Of a stretch of 64,000 nt of DNA, positions 21,167-30,573 are shown in pieces. Made by a program: the position numbers and the translations under genes. Below the pieces are notes generated by a model that worked only from the letters and a program-made list of their open reading frames with translations, was not told where the DNA came from and did not search any database. Each line of letters opens with the position of its first letter. The stretch's first letter is position 1. Source of the DNA: Curtobacterium flaccumfaciens (lineage in GTDB: Bacteria; Actinomycetota; Actinomycetes; Actinomycetales; Microbacteriaceae); the NCBI GenBank assembly GCA_029689965.1, contig CP121450.1, positions 3,162,001 through 3,226,000 of the forward strand. The letters are read 5' to 3'.

Positions 21167-22437
21167 GTGCCGAGGAAGCGCGATTCGGGTGACGGGGCGC
21201 TCTACGCGATCCGCGGGGCAAGCTTCGGCGAGCCGTCATTGACGACGGCTACCACCCCGATGGTCGACGCCGACAGCGGGTCGTCACGTCCAAGACGAAG
21301 GAAGGCGCTCGCCGCAAGCTCGACGCCCTCAAGGACCAGATCAAGCAGCACGGCACCGCACTCGACACGAAGACCACGCTCGACCAGTGGGCGACGCACT
21401 GGCTCGAGACGGTCGGCAAGCCAAACCTCAAGCCGAACACCCTCCTGTCCTACGAGTCGGTGGCGCGGAACTGGATTGTCCCGACGATCGGCGCGAAGAA
21501 GGTGGCCTTCCTCAAGCCGTCTGACGTGCGCATCATGACGAAGGCCGTCGCCGACGCCGGCCGCACCTCTGCGACATCGCGGAAGGCGTACCAGGTGCTG
21601 TCGCTCATGCTCGAGTCAGCGCGCGTCGAAGGCATCGCCTCCCGCAACGTCTGCGAAGACGTCAACGCACCCGTGCAGGGCGAGTCCAACCGCGGCGCAC
21701 TCAGCACAGACGCCGCCCTGTCCGTCCTCAAGGTCGCTGCCGAGCACGACGACGGGACCCGCTGGTGGGTCGCCCTGCTGAGCGGCCTCCGACAGGGCGA
21801 GCGCATCGGCGCGCGCCTCGAATCCCTCGACCTCGACTCCGAGCAGCCCACCATCGGCGTCGAGTGGGCGCTCTCCGAGGTCCCCTTCGAACACGGATGC
21901 GGCCGCCTCGACGACAACACTTGGCGGTGCGGGAAGAAGCGCGCGGGCTCATGCTCCAACCGGCGACTCCGGATCCCGGATGGCTTCGAGTACCAGCAGC
22001 TCAACGGCCGCCTCTGCCTCATTCGACCGAAGTCCGGCAAGCCCCGATACGTCCCACTCATGCCGGCGCTTGCCGAAGCGCTCCGCCGATACCTCATCAA
22101 GACTGCCGACCGGCCGAACCCGTACGGCCTGATCTGGCGGAAACCGAACGGGGAACCGTACCTGTGGGGTGAGGACGAGCAGACCTGGCGGGACATCCTC
22201 TTCGAGGCTGGCATCATCGCCGACGAGGACCGGAAGCCCGGCTCCCCAGTCCCGACAACGCACTGGGCCCGGCACACGACCGCCACCGTCCTCATGGAGC
22301 TCGGCGTCGACGCCAAGATCGTCGGCCACCAGTCCGAGGCCGTCACCCGCCGCTATCAGCACGTGTCGTCGGCTGCAGCGCGAGAGGCGATGGCAAAGCT
22401 TGGATCACACTTCGCGCTTGACGCTGGCCCCAGTTGA
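21167..22437 (+). CDS. int: Phage tyrosine integrase (one frame break)
   Basis: Site-specific recombinase that integrates and excises the prophage at tRNA-Thr. About 423 residues. It has an arm-binding N-terminal part with basic residues, the SAM-like core-binding domain (LDQWATHWLETVG onward) and the catalytic domain with Arg in LLSGLRQGERIG, HWARHTTATVL, GHQSEAV and the nucleophile Tyr in RRYQHVS. The insert CGRLDDNTWRCGKK may bind metal. GTG start at 21167 follows AGGAGG; the frame breaks in the G run at 21215-21218 (restored: GGKLRRAVIDDGYHPDG). Confidence 0.92.
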
Positions 22438-22479
22438 GGGGCGTCGGATCAGTCCAGGCGTGTATTACGATCGATCCTC

Positions 22480-22887
22480 ATGCGAGGGGCTGCACGACTG
22501 CCGATGGGTAGCTGGGAACACAAGAAGTGCGGTGCTTGCACGGAGGTGGACGCGTCGATCGAGGTCGAGCCGGACCATCGCTGGTATCTGCGATCGAGAT
22601 ACTGCGGTGAGCATGAAGGCAAGGTCGTTAACTTCTCGACGCACCTCGGTACAGACGACACGCCCGCCGACAGCGTGATTCGGGTTAGCGTTGCTCATCG
22701 GAACCACCACGTTCGCATGTACAGCCAGGGCTGCGAGAAGCATCGTGTCGACACCGTCGCTCTGATCGAGCGCCACTCAGATATGCTGACGGCGTTCGCA
22801 TGGTCTACCTACAGGGTGCAGCCGTACGCTGAGACCTGGATCAAGGCATGGAAGGAGAACTCATGGGATTCAGTCGTTCTGACGTGA
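22480..22887 (+). CDS. Hypothetical phage protein with Cys/His pairs
   Basis: 135 residues, no family recognised. It carries CGAC (residues 17-20), YCGEH and CEKH, a spacing that could bind zinc. TACGAT at 22466-22471 lies eight bases before the ATG, consistent with leaderless expression. Its GC content is lower than that of host genes. It overlaps the next gene by 25 bases. Confidence 0.6.
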   Translation: MRGAARLPMGSWEHKKCGACTEVDASIEVEPDHRWYLRSRYCGEHEGKVVNFSTHLGTDDTPADSVIRVSVAHRNHHVRMYSQGCEKHRVDTVALIERHSDMLTAFAWSTYRVQPYAETWIKAWKENSWDSVVLT

Positions 22888-23261
22888 TCACGCGTCTCAC
22901 GATGCTCTTCGCTGACTCCGATTTTCCTCGCTGGCTGAACTCAACTGACGAGACTCGAGACGCCAAGGGGAACCACGTCATCCTTCCGTACGGCCCGGAC
23001 GAACGTTTCGCAGTGGCGCACGACCGGATGGCGGAGATCGGGCACCCAGTCGTCGTCGTGACTGTCGAGTCCGGATCGATTCGCGCGTTCCGGCTCGAGT
23101 ACGTCGCCTCGGTTGAGCGCGACGAGGGCACTTCGGTACTGCACCACGACACGACAATGGCTGACTTTGCTGGGCTAGTACGCCTTGGCCGGGTTACCAA
23201 GTTCGATCTTGAGGCAGTTGGCGAATCTACGAAGGAAGCGCTGGCGACCGAGTACGCGTAG
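22863..23261 (+). CDS. Hypothetical phage protein
   Basis: 132 residues starting MGFSRSDVITRL. The ATG at 22863 is preferred over 22848 because AAGGAG lies eight bases before it, inside the previous gene. The segment GHPVVVVTVESGSIRAFRLEYV suggests a small alpha/beta domain; no function recognised. A clear terminator follows. Confidence 0.6.
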   Translation: MGFSRSDVITRLTMLFADSDFPRWLNSTDETRDAKGNHVILPYGPDERFAVAHDRMAEIGHPVVVVTVESGSIRAFRLEYVASVERDEGTSVLHHDTTMADFAGLVRLGRVTKFDLEAVGESTKEALATEYA

Positions 23262-23276
23262 CCCAGTCACCGAGAG

Positions 23277-23309
23277 CGGCCCCGACCTGTTTGGTCGGGG
23301 CCGTTTCTT
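23277..23309 (+). terminator. Rho-independent terminator
   Basis: 10-bp stem CGGCCCCGAC/GTCGGGGCCG with a seven-base loop and TTTCTT. It ends the two small genes after int; 23310-23552 holds no convincing gene. Confidence 0.85.
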
Positions 23310-23552
23310 GTGAGCGACGCAGGCGGCGGTGTCGCAGATCAGCGGCGCGGTCATTGCAGAAGCTCGACGTACGGGCGCATCCGGGCGGCGGGGCCCGTTG
23401 CGTCAGCGGAGAAAGCGGTCGGCGCTGCCCTAACACGAACCCATCGCGCGGCAGCGAAGCCAACCGCACGGATCGAGTTCCCTTTCGAACCCCGGATGCA
23501 AGTCACGGACGGAAGCCGTGATTTAGCTGAATAACGGCTGTACGCTACCTAC

Positions 23553-23708
23553 ATGGACACGCTCATTTACTTCGCAGACCCGAACTTCTTCTCCGATGCT
23601 CCATCCGGGCCGCTTTCCCTGACATGGGCGTGCCGTCGTTGTGGCGCGCTAGTCTTCCGCAATGACGGCGCACAACTGCATCAGCAGTGGCACGAAGACC
23701 ATGCGTGA
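23553..23708 (+). CDS. Small zinc-finger-like phage protein
   Basis: 51 residues starting MDTLIYFADPNFF and ending QQWHEDHA. CRRCG (residues 27-31) followed by H-x3-H-x2-H makes a C2H2-like metal site, common in tiny actinophage proteins. TACGCT (23541-23546) lies six bases before the ATG, a leaderless promoter. Function unknown. Confidence 0.55.
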   Translation: MDTLIYFADPNFFSDAPSGPLSLTWACRRCGALVFRNDGAQLHQQWHEDHA

Positions 23709-23757
23709 TAGTGCGATCGGCCCGGCGACGAGCTCGCGCCGTCGCCAGACGCGACGT

Positions 23758-23931
23758 ATGGCCCGCGCAACACACGACTTCAACGACAATCAGCAGCGCG
23801 TCCTCCGCTGGATCGACCCTGGCTGCCCCGACGGCGAGTACGACGACGACAACTACGGCCACCCCATCACCGCGAAGGCGCTCGAGGCGGGGAGCGCCTT
23901 TAGAGAGTCAGTCTCGCTTCTGCCGAAGTAA
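23758..23931 (+). CDS. Truncated paralogue of the protein at 24470
   Basis: 57 residues. The stretch LRWIDPGCPDGEYDDDN with PITAKALEA matches LLWIARGAPTGDYADGD with RITAKALAN of the intact copy at 24470, then similarity stops and 14 unrelated codons follow. It is probably the remaining 5' part of a duplicated gene. No good ribosome binding site is seen. Confidence 0.45.
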   Translation: MARATHDFNDNQQRVLRWIDPGCPDGEYDDDNYGHPITAKALEAGSAFRESVSLLPK

Positions 23932-24162
23932 GCGTTGGTACGCCGAGTCCGACAACCCGTAGCGGTTGACCGGAAGTGGTACCGCTTCCACCGTGTTCTC
24001 CTTCACGTACGCCTCGATGGCGTCTCGCGGGAACAGGTACTGCCGCCCAGCACGGATGCACCCGATCTTCTTCTGAAGAGCCAGACGTCGAAGCTTTGTC
24101 GGTTCCATCTTCAGGTAAGCGGCCGCCTCTTCCAGGGAGGAGACTTCATCGAGGTGCGACAT
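23908..24162 (-). CDS. Excisionase-like MerR-type HTH protein
   Basis: 84 residues. LDEVSSLEEAAAYLKMEPTK then RAGRQYLFPRDAIEAYVKEN is the helix-turn-helix plus wing of phage excisionases (HTH_17). It lies near int but on the opposite strand. Its start is inside the upstream HTH gene (17-base overlap). A likely Xis controlling integrase directionality; a simple regulator is the alternative. Confidence 0.65.
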   Translation of the reverse strand: MSHLDEVSSLEEAAAYLKMEPTKLRRLALQKKIGCIRAGRQYLFPRDAIEAYVKENTVEAVPLPVNRYGLSDSAYQRLLRQKRD

Positions 24163-24384
24163 CTGACAAGATCCTTCCGAGGAAGCAGCCCGGCTGTTGC
24201 CCCAACACGCGCCCGATCCGGGTGAGTTCAGGCACGTAGAACGCTCGCTCCCCGCCAATCGTCGAAGCAGCGAGCGCCGAGACAGGCCGCATGCTTGAGC
24301 CACCTCGTCGTACGTGAGCTGGGATTCCCGAAGCGCGGCCCAAACGCGCCTCGCGATCCGTTGGTCGATCTCGTTCACTGTCAT
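24146..24384 (-). CDS. Phage HTH regulator (one frame break)
   Basis: About 79 residues beginning MTVNEIDQRIARRVWAALRE, with a Cro/CI-like HTH, LTYDEVAQACGLSRRSLLRR, followed by ERAFYVPELTRIGRVLGQQP. One G is missing from the run near 24250-24257; restored, the frame continues to a stop at 24146. It is co-transcribed with the excisionase-like gene. Confidence 0.6.
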
Positions 24385-24469
24385 GATTCGACCCTGCCGA
24401 ACCACGATGTCCAAATGGGCACTCTTCCACCGCTGGCTATCAGCCACACGCCCCGCCAGGATCGTAGAC

Positions 24470-24781
24470 ATGCCCCACTCGAAAGAGCACCTCAACGAGA
24501 AACAGGTCGCAGTCCTCCTCTGGATCGCCCGAGGCGCGCCGACAGGAGACTATGCGGATGGCGACTTTGCGCATCGCATCACCGCGAAGGCACTCGCGAA
24601 CCGAGGGCTCGTCCGCATCGACGGCCATGGGCAGTCCTGGCACGCGGCACTCACCACAGCCGGCAAGAATCGAGCCGACGAGCTGAAGCTAGCGCAGGAA
24701 ACGCCTCCTGATGATGACGAGGACGTCCGAGCTTCTGATCGCTCGCCTCGACAACGCGGGCGGTCGGCTCGAGCTCGATGA
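24470..24781 (+). CDS. Hypothetical phage protein with a small DNA-binding-like domain
   Basis: 103 residues. KQVAVLLWIARGAPTGDY and RITAKALANRGLVRIDG with AALTTAGK look like a winged-helix domain (MarR-like shape), followed by an acidic then basic tail. It is the intact member of a pair with 23758. Its 3' end overlaps the next gene by 71 bases in another frame. Confidence 0.5.
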   Translation: MPHSKEHLNEKQVAVLLWIARGAPTGDYADGDFAHRITAKALANRGLVRIDGHGQSWHAALTTAGKNRADELKLAQETPPDDDEDVRASDRSPRQRGRSARAR

Positions 24782-25843
24782 TCGCCTCGAACCCGTGAAG
24801 CTCGCGCCAATCGTCGAAAAGGCGAACAAGAGCAATCTCCGACCACACGGGTGGCAACTTGACCTCTCCCCGTTCGCTGGCACACCCCTTGGCTCCAAGC
24901 ACTCACCTACCGCGAACAGTACTGGGATCTCGTCGACACTCCGACGGTAGAACCAGTGGCGGACAGAGCCCGGCTCGGAGCGCTCGCGAGAACCTTCCTC
25001 GAGTCCAAGGACGACCAGTTCGTCTCGAAGGACTCGCTCCCTCGAGCGGCGCGAGTCCTTGAGACGATCGTGAGGTACGCGACGGAACAGGGTATGACGG
25101 TTCGTGATCCTCGTGCCGTTGACGCGAAGAAGGCTCGTAACAACGAGTACACCCGCGGTTGGAGCGGCCACCTCGAGATCGAGGCCGGCGAGACCACGCA
25201 GCGTATCCAGATCCGTGAGATCGCCGGTCGCGGCGGCGGGAAGTTCGATTACAACCGCGGCTTCTTGGAGATGGATCGCGAGATCTACGACCGGGTGCAG
25301 CGCCTTCCGCGGTGGCAACGAAACCGTGGCTACTGGTTCGTACCCACCGGGAGGCTCGAACTGCGGGTCGACAGACCCGGATTCGGCTTCGACACTGCCA
25401 GTAAGAAGTACCCCGACACCACGACCCTGTCCGTGGAGAAACGTATCGGTGAGGTCTTCCGCTACATCGAAGTAGCTCGACGAGAATCCGTGGCCGTCAA
25501 GCAGCGGGCTCAGGAGGCAGCAGATCAGAAGAAGCGCGATTGGGAAGCCGCCATGTCACGGGCCCGAACCCGCTTCCGAGCCTCACAGGAGGAAGCACTG
25601 CTGCTGAAACAGATCGATCTATGGCACCGCCAATCGGAGGTGACCGCGTTTCTGGCTAAGCTTGGCCGCCGCAGCGACGAGTCCGATCCCCTCACGGCGG
25701 AGTGGCTCGCAATCGGTGAGCGGGTTGCGCGTCGACTCGATCCGTTTGAGTCGCTGACCGATCCTGAATTCGCCGAGCCCACCGCCTCAGATCTGGCTCC
25801 GTTCCTCAACGGCTGGAGCCCGTACGGCCCCGATCGACGCTAA
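24711..25843 (+). CDS. Hypothetical phage early protein with coiled coil (one frame break)
   Basis: About 377 residues, family not recognised. The N-terminal part is MMTRTSELLIARLDNAGG; the middle has IQIREIAGRGGGKFDYNRGF and RGYWFVPTGRLELRVDRPGF; residues 230-300 (AVKQRAQEAADQKKRDWEAA) form a charged coiled coil. One C is missing from the run at 24885-24888, restoring AGTPPWLQALTYREQYWDLV. Convergent with the repressor gene. Confidence 0.55.
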
Positions 25844-25951
25844 CGAGCGCCTGAATCGGGTTCTCCGCCCTCTCTGGAGGGCACAACGGTGCCTCTATGG
25901 CTCCGGATTCGCCTATGGCGCGGCGGCCCATACGCACAATGACGAGTCACG

Positions 25952-26580
25952 CTACTCGTGACGATTCTCAGGCGTTTTCGTCCCCTCGTCATCACGGATA
26001 TCTTTCCCAAGCCCTTCGCCGTGTAAAGCTGTCGCTCGGGCTGATCCATCGCGCCAGCCTCAGCGTCAATGCGTGCGGCGCGATAGAGGATGTCGGCGAA
26101 CGGATCAAATCCGTCCCATCGCGCGGCGATTGTGATCGTTCCGGAATCAATGGTGATGCTCGTCACCGCAGCCGCCATCTCCCGCACGAGGGTATTGGCG
26201 ACGCCTGCGTGCATCGCCTCCTCGATGAAGTCAAGGGTCGCAACGGCACCCTGGTAAAGCTTCGCCTGCATATCGGCGAGCTCCTGATCTGAGTATCCGT
26301 GCTCGCGCAGCCGCATGAATCGATTCACGCTATCCAAGACATCGCTCTGAAACTGTTCCGAAAGCTCGCCTGACACAGGCAGATCACCGGGGGCCGAAAC
26401 CACTACCTCTGCGCCAGGAAGGATCTCCCGCACAGCTTCCCAGTGCTTGCGCGGGATCGAGTCACTACTTCGTTCCCAGTTTCCGATTGTTCGGAGCGAG
26501 ACAGACACGGCGTCCGCGAGTCGCTGCTGCGTCATGCCGTTTCGTTCGCGCGCGTGGCGAAGCGAGGCTCCTGTAATCAC
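25952..26580 (-). CDS. Phage repressor, XRE-type HTH (one frame break)
   Basis: About 209 residues. The N-terminal HTH RHARERNGMTQQRLADAVSV with SLRTIGNWERSSD is a CI-like DNA-binding domain; the rest is helical and acidic (YSDQELADMQAKLYQGAVAT). No S24 peptidase dyad is seen. GTG start at 26580. Restoring one G near 26010 gives the C-terminus GKDIRDDEGTKTPENRHE with a stop at 25952; unrestored, the frame runs on to 25840 with unlikely sequence. It is divergent from the Cro-like gene, so it is the likely lysogeny repressor. Confidence 0.7.
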
Positions 26581-26700
26581 GAACCCATCCTAGGCAACGA
26601 CAGGCAAGAGAAGCAAGGCACCTTCCCCAGTTTGCAAGACACGCAAGAAAAGTTCGTTGCCTGGTCTTGCATCGGCAGAAATTTTGCCTACTCTGGACTC
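26581..26700. promoter_or_regulatory. Immunity region: divergent promoters and candidate operators
   Basis: 120 bp between repressor and Cro-like genes. A plus-strand promoter TTGCAT (26667-26672), 16-bp spacer, TACTCT (26689-26694) lies six bases before the ATG at 26701. The hexamer GCAAG(A/G) occurs at least four times, with TCTTGC in the opposite sense overlapping the -35, plus GGCAAC and GTTGCC arms. These are candidate repressor operators. Confidence 0.6.
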
Positions 26701-26944
26701 ATGCAGACACGACGACTCAACGGGACGGCCCTCAGGACCATCCGAGAAGCTGTCGGGCCTCCGTCACGGGCAGTTCGCTAAGCGTGCGGAGCTCGACCCC
26801 GGCTACCTGACCAAGCTCGAGAACGGGTCGCGACAGCCCTCTCCTGCCGTTCTCCGACGCCTTGCCGATGCGCTCGGCGTCTCCTTCGAGGCCATCTCCT
26901 TCCCCGTGGTGGCCGACGAGTCACCAGTAGGAGCAGCAGCGTGA
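26701..26944 (+). CDS. Cro-like XRE-family HTH protein (one frame break)
   Basis: About 80 residues beginning MQTRRLNGTALRTIREAVG. The HTH is GQFAKRAELDPGYLTKLENG with SRQPSPAVLRRLADALGVSF, a classic Cro/CI fold. The frame changes near 26757 (one extra G gives GLRHGQFAKRAEL when removed). First gene of the rightward early operon; overlaps the next by four bases. Confidence 0.7.
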
Positions 26945-27147
26945 CGTCCGGCACCGCAGTCCGGATCGAGTTTGCGCCGGCCCTCTTCACTCGTGAGCTC
27001 GCCGCGTACTACCTCAGCTGCTCACTCCGCGACATCGACGACCTCCGTGCCAAGGGCGAACTGATCCCCGTCGGAGACACGAAGCGCATCAAGTTCCGCA
27101 AGGAGGACCTCGACCGCCACGCGGCCAACCTCCCCGAGCGCACCTAA
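26941..27147 (+). CDS. HTH (excisionase/MerR-like) DNA-binding protein
   Basis: 68 residues, GTG start in a GTGA overlap with the Cro-like gene. FTRELAAYYLSCSLRDIDDL then RIKFRKEDLDRHAANLPERT fits the helix_turn_helix_17 family. A second candidate excisionase or an early regulator. Confidence 0.65.
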   Translation: MTSGTAVRIEFAPALFTRELAAYYLSCSLRDIDDLRAKGELIPVGDTKRIKFRKEDLDRHAANLPERT

Positions 27148-27549
27148 CCGCTCCCCATCTCTTCCGATCGAACGCGCCGCACGGCCGGCGCTCGTCGGCG
27201 CGCCGGGAAACGGCCCCCACAGGGGCACGCCCTCGCCGCATCCGCAACATGACAACTCCACAGCGTGGCAACACAGCCAGGCGAGACGTACACGGCACCC
27301 GTCGCTGGACAACCCGTCGTCTCGCACCCAGAACATCCGTCGCAGCGACGGGGCACCGAACGAGCGCACGTCATGCGCCGGGTGTCGAACTGCTGCGACC
27401 GCTCGTCCTCAGGAGCCGACGCGCAAGCGTTCGGCGGGGCACGTCGAGATCGGCACTCGACGGCGAGCACGAGACGCCAGAACTCGAAGCGCAGCAGGAG
27501 CGCAGCGAGTGCTGGCGACTTCTCTCCCCTCTACCGACAGGAGGACGCC
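27148..27549. other. 402-bp stretch without a convincing gene
   Basis: Open frames exist on both strands but have arginine/serine-rich composition, no good ribosome binding site and no recognisable domain. It may be an untranslated leader of the early operon or contain small RNAs; nothing firm is visible. Confidence 0.4.
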
Positions 27550-27639
27550 ATGACGCGTCAGTACCTACTCAACGCACTCGCTGCGGTCAGCGTGGTCGGC
27601 ATCTGCCTGCTGGCGATGCTCGTCCCGTCCGCCCTCTGA
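27550..27639 (+). CDS. 29-residue single-helix membrane peptide
   Basis: MTRQYLLNALAAVSVVGICL plus nine more residues, essentially one transmembrane helix. AGGAGG sits seven bases before the ATG and a terminator follows directly. A small prophage membrane peptide of unknown role. Confidence 0.55.
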   Translation: MTRQYLLNALAAVSVVGICLLAMLVPSAL

Positions 27640-27657
27640 ATTTCCCAACCACATGAC

Positions 27658-27687
27658 GAAGGCCCGCTGCCCTAACAGCGGGCCTTC
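27658..27687 (+). terminator. Rho-independent terminator
   Basis: 12-bp stem GAAGGCCCGCTG / CAGCGGGCCTTC with a six-base loop, followed by ACTCTCCC. It lies between the membrane peptide and the next operon. Confidence 0.75.
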
Positions 27688-27709
27688 ACTCTCCCGAAGG
27701 AAGAGAACC

Positions 27710-28111
27710 TTGACGAACACAAGCCTCCCACAGTCACCCTCGGCGAGCGCCGCCATCCTCGAGCAGTACGGCACGGAACTGCTCGAGGTGCCGATGCGGC
27801 AAGTGAACCCGGGGTTCTACGCTCCGAAGCCCACCATCGGTGACCGGTACGTCGCCGTCCTTAGGCAAGAGCCCAACAACGACCGCCAGCCTGACCGGCT
27901 GACCCTGGACCGCATCAACCCGGAACGACCCGACCACCTCGGCGTCCACCCGGAGACCGGCTACCAGTGGGGCTGGGACGACAAGGACGGTCCCGAAGAG
28001 TTCGTCTTCACCGTCGTCGGCACGTACATCCTCGACGGCATCACGCCGCTGCTGCCCGAACTCACCTTCACCGCCACATTCCACCGTGAGCCGCAGGAGG
28101 TGACCGCATGA
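27710..28111 (+). CDS. Hypothetical phage protein
   Basis: 133 residues from a TTG start (MTNTSLPQSPSASAAIL), chosen because AAGGAAGAG lies just upstream and the in-frame ATG at 27653 is inside the terminator. LTFTATFHREPQEVTA closes the protein; RPDHLGVHPETGYQWGWDDK is distinctive but unassigned. Overlaps the next gene by ATGA. Confidence 0.6.
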   Translation: MTNTSLPQSPSASAAILEQYGTELLEVPMRQVNPGFYAPKPTIGDRYVAVLRQEPNNDRQPDRLTLDRINPERPDHLGVHPETGYQWGWDDKDGPEEFVFTVVGTYILDGITPLLPELTFTATFHREPQEVTA

Positions 28112-28587
28112 AGACCACAACGAACCGGGCCGGTGTCTCCCTAAAGCACCTGCGGACCAGCCACAACGTGTCCCAGCCGCTCGTCGCCGCGATGGCCGGC
28201 ACCAGCACCGCGTATCTCGCGAAGGTCGAAGACGGGCTGATCGCACCGACCACCAGCTACGCGCGCAAGGTCACCGAGGCGATCGTCCGGCTCATGCAAG
28301 ACCCGCCGCGGCCCTGCCCGGTCCTCGGATGCGACGCCACGCAGCACATCACCCGACTCGACGGAACAGACGGGGACCAGAACGCGCACCACGCCGACGA
28401 AAAGCGTGGTGAAGGGTGGCTCGTCTCAGTCGCGTGGTTCGCCGGGCAGGACACCGAATGGGTGATCTACGCCGAGGTGTCAGACGACATGGCGCTCGCC
28501 GCCGCCGACTTCCTCGCATTCAGCACCGCCTACAAGGAAGCATCCGCATACGCAGCCACCCTCAACGGCCGAGGGGCGGTCATCTGA
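28108..28587 (+). CDS. XRE-HTH phage protein with C-terminal domain
   Basis: 159 residues. HTH in residues 10-60 (SLKHLRTSHNVSQPLVAAMA, GTSTAYLAKVEDGLIAPT). After CPVLGCD and HITRLDGTDGDQNAHH comes a small alpha/beta domain ending AYAATLNGRGAVI. Possibly an early transcription regulator. Confidence 0.6.
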   Translation: MKTTTNRAGVSLKHLRTSHNVSQPLVAAMAGTSTAYLAKVEDGLIAPTTSYARKVTEAIVRLMQDPPRPCPVLGCDATQHITRLDGTDGDQNAHHADEKRGEGWLVSVAWFAGQDTEWVIYAEVSDDMALAAADFLAFSTAYKEASAYAATLNGRGAVI

Positions 28588-29012
28588 TGCAAGTCACGAG
28601 CAACCCCATCGACACCACACCGAACACCCCACTCGACTCCCTCAAGACCGCAGTACTCCGCGCGGTCGACGGCCTTGGCGCCATCGGGGACACCCTCGCA
28701 GGTTTCCACAATGTTTCCGACGACGACGAGGTCATGCAGATCATCGACCGCCTGAGCCACCAGCTCAAGACCATCGTCGCGGAACACGTACCGGACGTCG
28801 AAGTGCCCACCGACGGGCTGCTCAGTCCCGAGCATGCACGCCTTCTCAACACGTACGACAACGGCTCCCCCGTGAAGATCACACGCTCCGTCGGAAACCA
28901 CGTCATCTCCGACATCTGGCCCCGCATCGACACTCAACTCGACGCACTGAGGACGTCCACCCAAGCAGCAGACCTCGCCCAGCAACTCGAAGAAGAAGGG
29001 CTCCCCGGATGA
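28587..29012 (+). CDS. Hypothetical phage early protein
   Basis: 141 residues, start coupled to the upstream stop (TGATG). Mostly helical and acidic (VMQIIDRLSHQLKTIVAEHV; AQQLEEEGLPG at the end). No family recognised. Overlaps the next gene. Confidence 0.55.
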   Translation: MQVTSNPIDTTPNTPLDSLKTAVLRAVDGLGAIGDTLAGFHNVSDDDEVMQIIDRLSHQLKTIVAEHVPDVEVPTDGLLSPEHARLLNTYDNGSPVKITRSVGNHVISDIWPRIDTQLDALRTSTQAADLAQQLEEEGLPG

Positions 29013-29502
29013 CGCACCACCTCGCAGTCTCATCCACCCTCTCGGCGGGCGCTCGCGAAGCGCTCGCCGGATTCCTGTCAGCGTCGTGCGAGACCGCGGA
29101 GATCCTCGACCCAGAGAACGGGTGGCCGACCGAAGCGAACGCATCGGTCGTCCGTGAGCTCGTCGCCGCCGGCTACGGCACCACCGACGGCCACGGCACG
29201 TTCACGCTCGACATCCGCCCGGGCGCTCCGCAGCAGCTCCCCACGGACACGCTCGACGAACTGGTACCCGCGCTCACCGTCGTCGACGGCATCGTGCAGG
29301 ACGTCGACCGGCGACGCTCGCCGGAGCACCCGAACCCGAGCAACGAGCTCGGCGTCTCGTTCGCAATCCTCATGCAGATGCAGAACATCCTCCGACTGGC
29401 CGTGTACGGGCAGCAGGGACGTCTGCAGCACGCGGACATCGTCCGACAGCTGCCCAGGTCGCGACGATGCTCGCCCAAGCCATCAGGGCGGAGGTGGCCT
29501 GA
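29009..29502 (+). CDS. Hypothetical phage early protein (one frame break)
   Basis: About 164 residues starting MTHHLAVSSTLSAGAREALA. One C is missing near 29457 (CCC for CCCC); restored, it ends IVRQLPQVATMLAQAIRAEVA two bases before the next start. Function unknown. Confidence 0.55.
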
Positions 29503-29504
29503 AC

Positions 29505-30275
29505 ATGGCACACAGAGCAACCACGTGGGCGTGGGAGGTCAAACTGCCGGGCACCCGGAAGCTGGTTCTCCTCGCGCTCGCCGACATGGCCGACGAGCAC
29601 AACTCCTGCTACCCAGGGCAGGAGCGTCTCGCGGAGATGACCAGCCTCGCCGTAATCACCGTTCGCCGAGCGCTGTCGAAGCTCGAGCGGGACGGGTTGA
29701 TCGTGCGGGCACGGCGTGCGCGTCAGGACGGGACGAGGACCAGCGACCGGTATCGCCTGGTCGTTGGCGCACAACCGATCAAATTGACCTCAGGTCAACC
29801 TGATGCGCCCAACCGATCATCTGGGTCGCGCTCAACCGGTCAGGATGACCGCGCTTATGAACCCTCTAGTAATGAACCACCAGAGGAACCGTCAGATAAG
29901 CGCATTTACCCCGAAGCGTTCGAGAACGCATGGGCGCACTGGCCGCGGAAGAACGACAAGGCGCGAGCTTCTGCAGCAGTGGCAGGCGGTCCGGAAGAAG
30001 TACCCGGATCTCGACATCGCCGCTGCAGTCATCACCTACGGCGACGCGTACATCGCGGCAGAGACACCGACCCGGTGGGTGCCGTACCTCAAGACGTGGC
30101 TCAACGGCGGGCAGTGGAACGACCCGCTGCCCGAGCCGCGCGATGCCCCCAACCAGCAACGCCGACTCACGAATGCGGAGCAGGCGGCGCTCGACTACCA
30201 GCAACGGTACGGAGGTACCGATGAACCAGCAGGACGCCTTCAAGCTTCTTGGCGCGAAGCTTCGGCAATCGATAA
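29505..30275 (+). CDS. Phage replication initiator-like HTH protein (two frame changes)
   Basis: About 256 residues. The N-terminal winged HTH (YPGQERLAEMTSLAVITVRR, ALSKLERDGLIVRARRAR) matches the replication/helix-turn-helix proteins that precede phage helicase genes. The C-terminal half (YPEAFENAWAHWPRKNDKRE, VPYLKTWLNGGQWND) looks like a DnaD/helicase-loader tail. One extra G near 29961 and one missing G near 30263 (shared with the next gene) are inferred; corrected, it stops at 30275. Confidence 0.65.
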
Positions 30276-30573
30276 CCGGAAGGTCACCGATCTCGCCGCA
30301 GCGGTTTGGGCAGACACACTCCCCGAGATGAACTACGACGAGGCAAAGGGGCTGATGGACGAGTTCCGTCGCGAGAACCCCGACACCTACCTCGCGCCCG
30401 GCCACCTCGTGAAGCAGAAGAAGATCCGCATCGCTCGGGAACGAGAGATCCGTGGTCCGCACCCCGCACCGCCGCCAGGGAAGCGGTGGGCGGTCGACGT
30501 CATCGAGAACGACCCGCAGTACGGCGTCGGGCCGGGCGGAGTGCAGGTGGTGCCTCGTGACAACGCGAGCTGA
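30221..30573 (+). CDS. Hypothetical replication-region protein (one frame break)
   Basis: About 117 residues beginning MNQQDAFKLLGAKLRAIDNR once one G is restored near 30263. It continues VWADTLPEMNYDEAKGLMDE and ends VGPGGVQVVPRDNAS. It overlaps the initiator gene by 55 bases. Similar small proteins lie between initiator and helicase genes in actinophages; role unknown. Confidence 0.55.

Noticed and set aside
27249..27656. Protein-coding gene in the leader before the 29-residue peptide
   Set aside because: Arg-rich low-information translation, no ribosome binding site, and it runs through the terminator at 27658.
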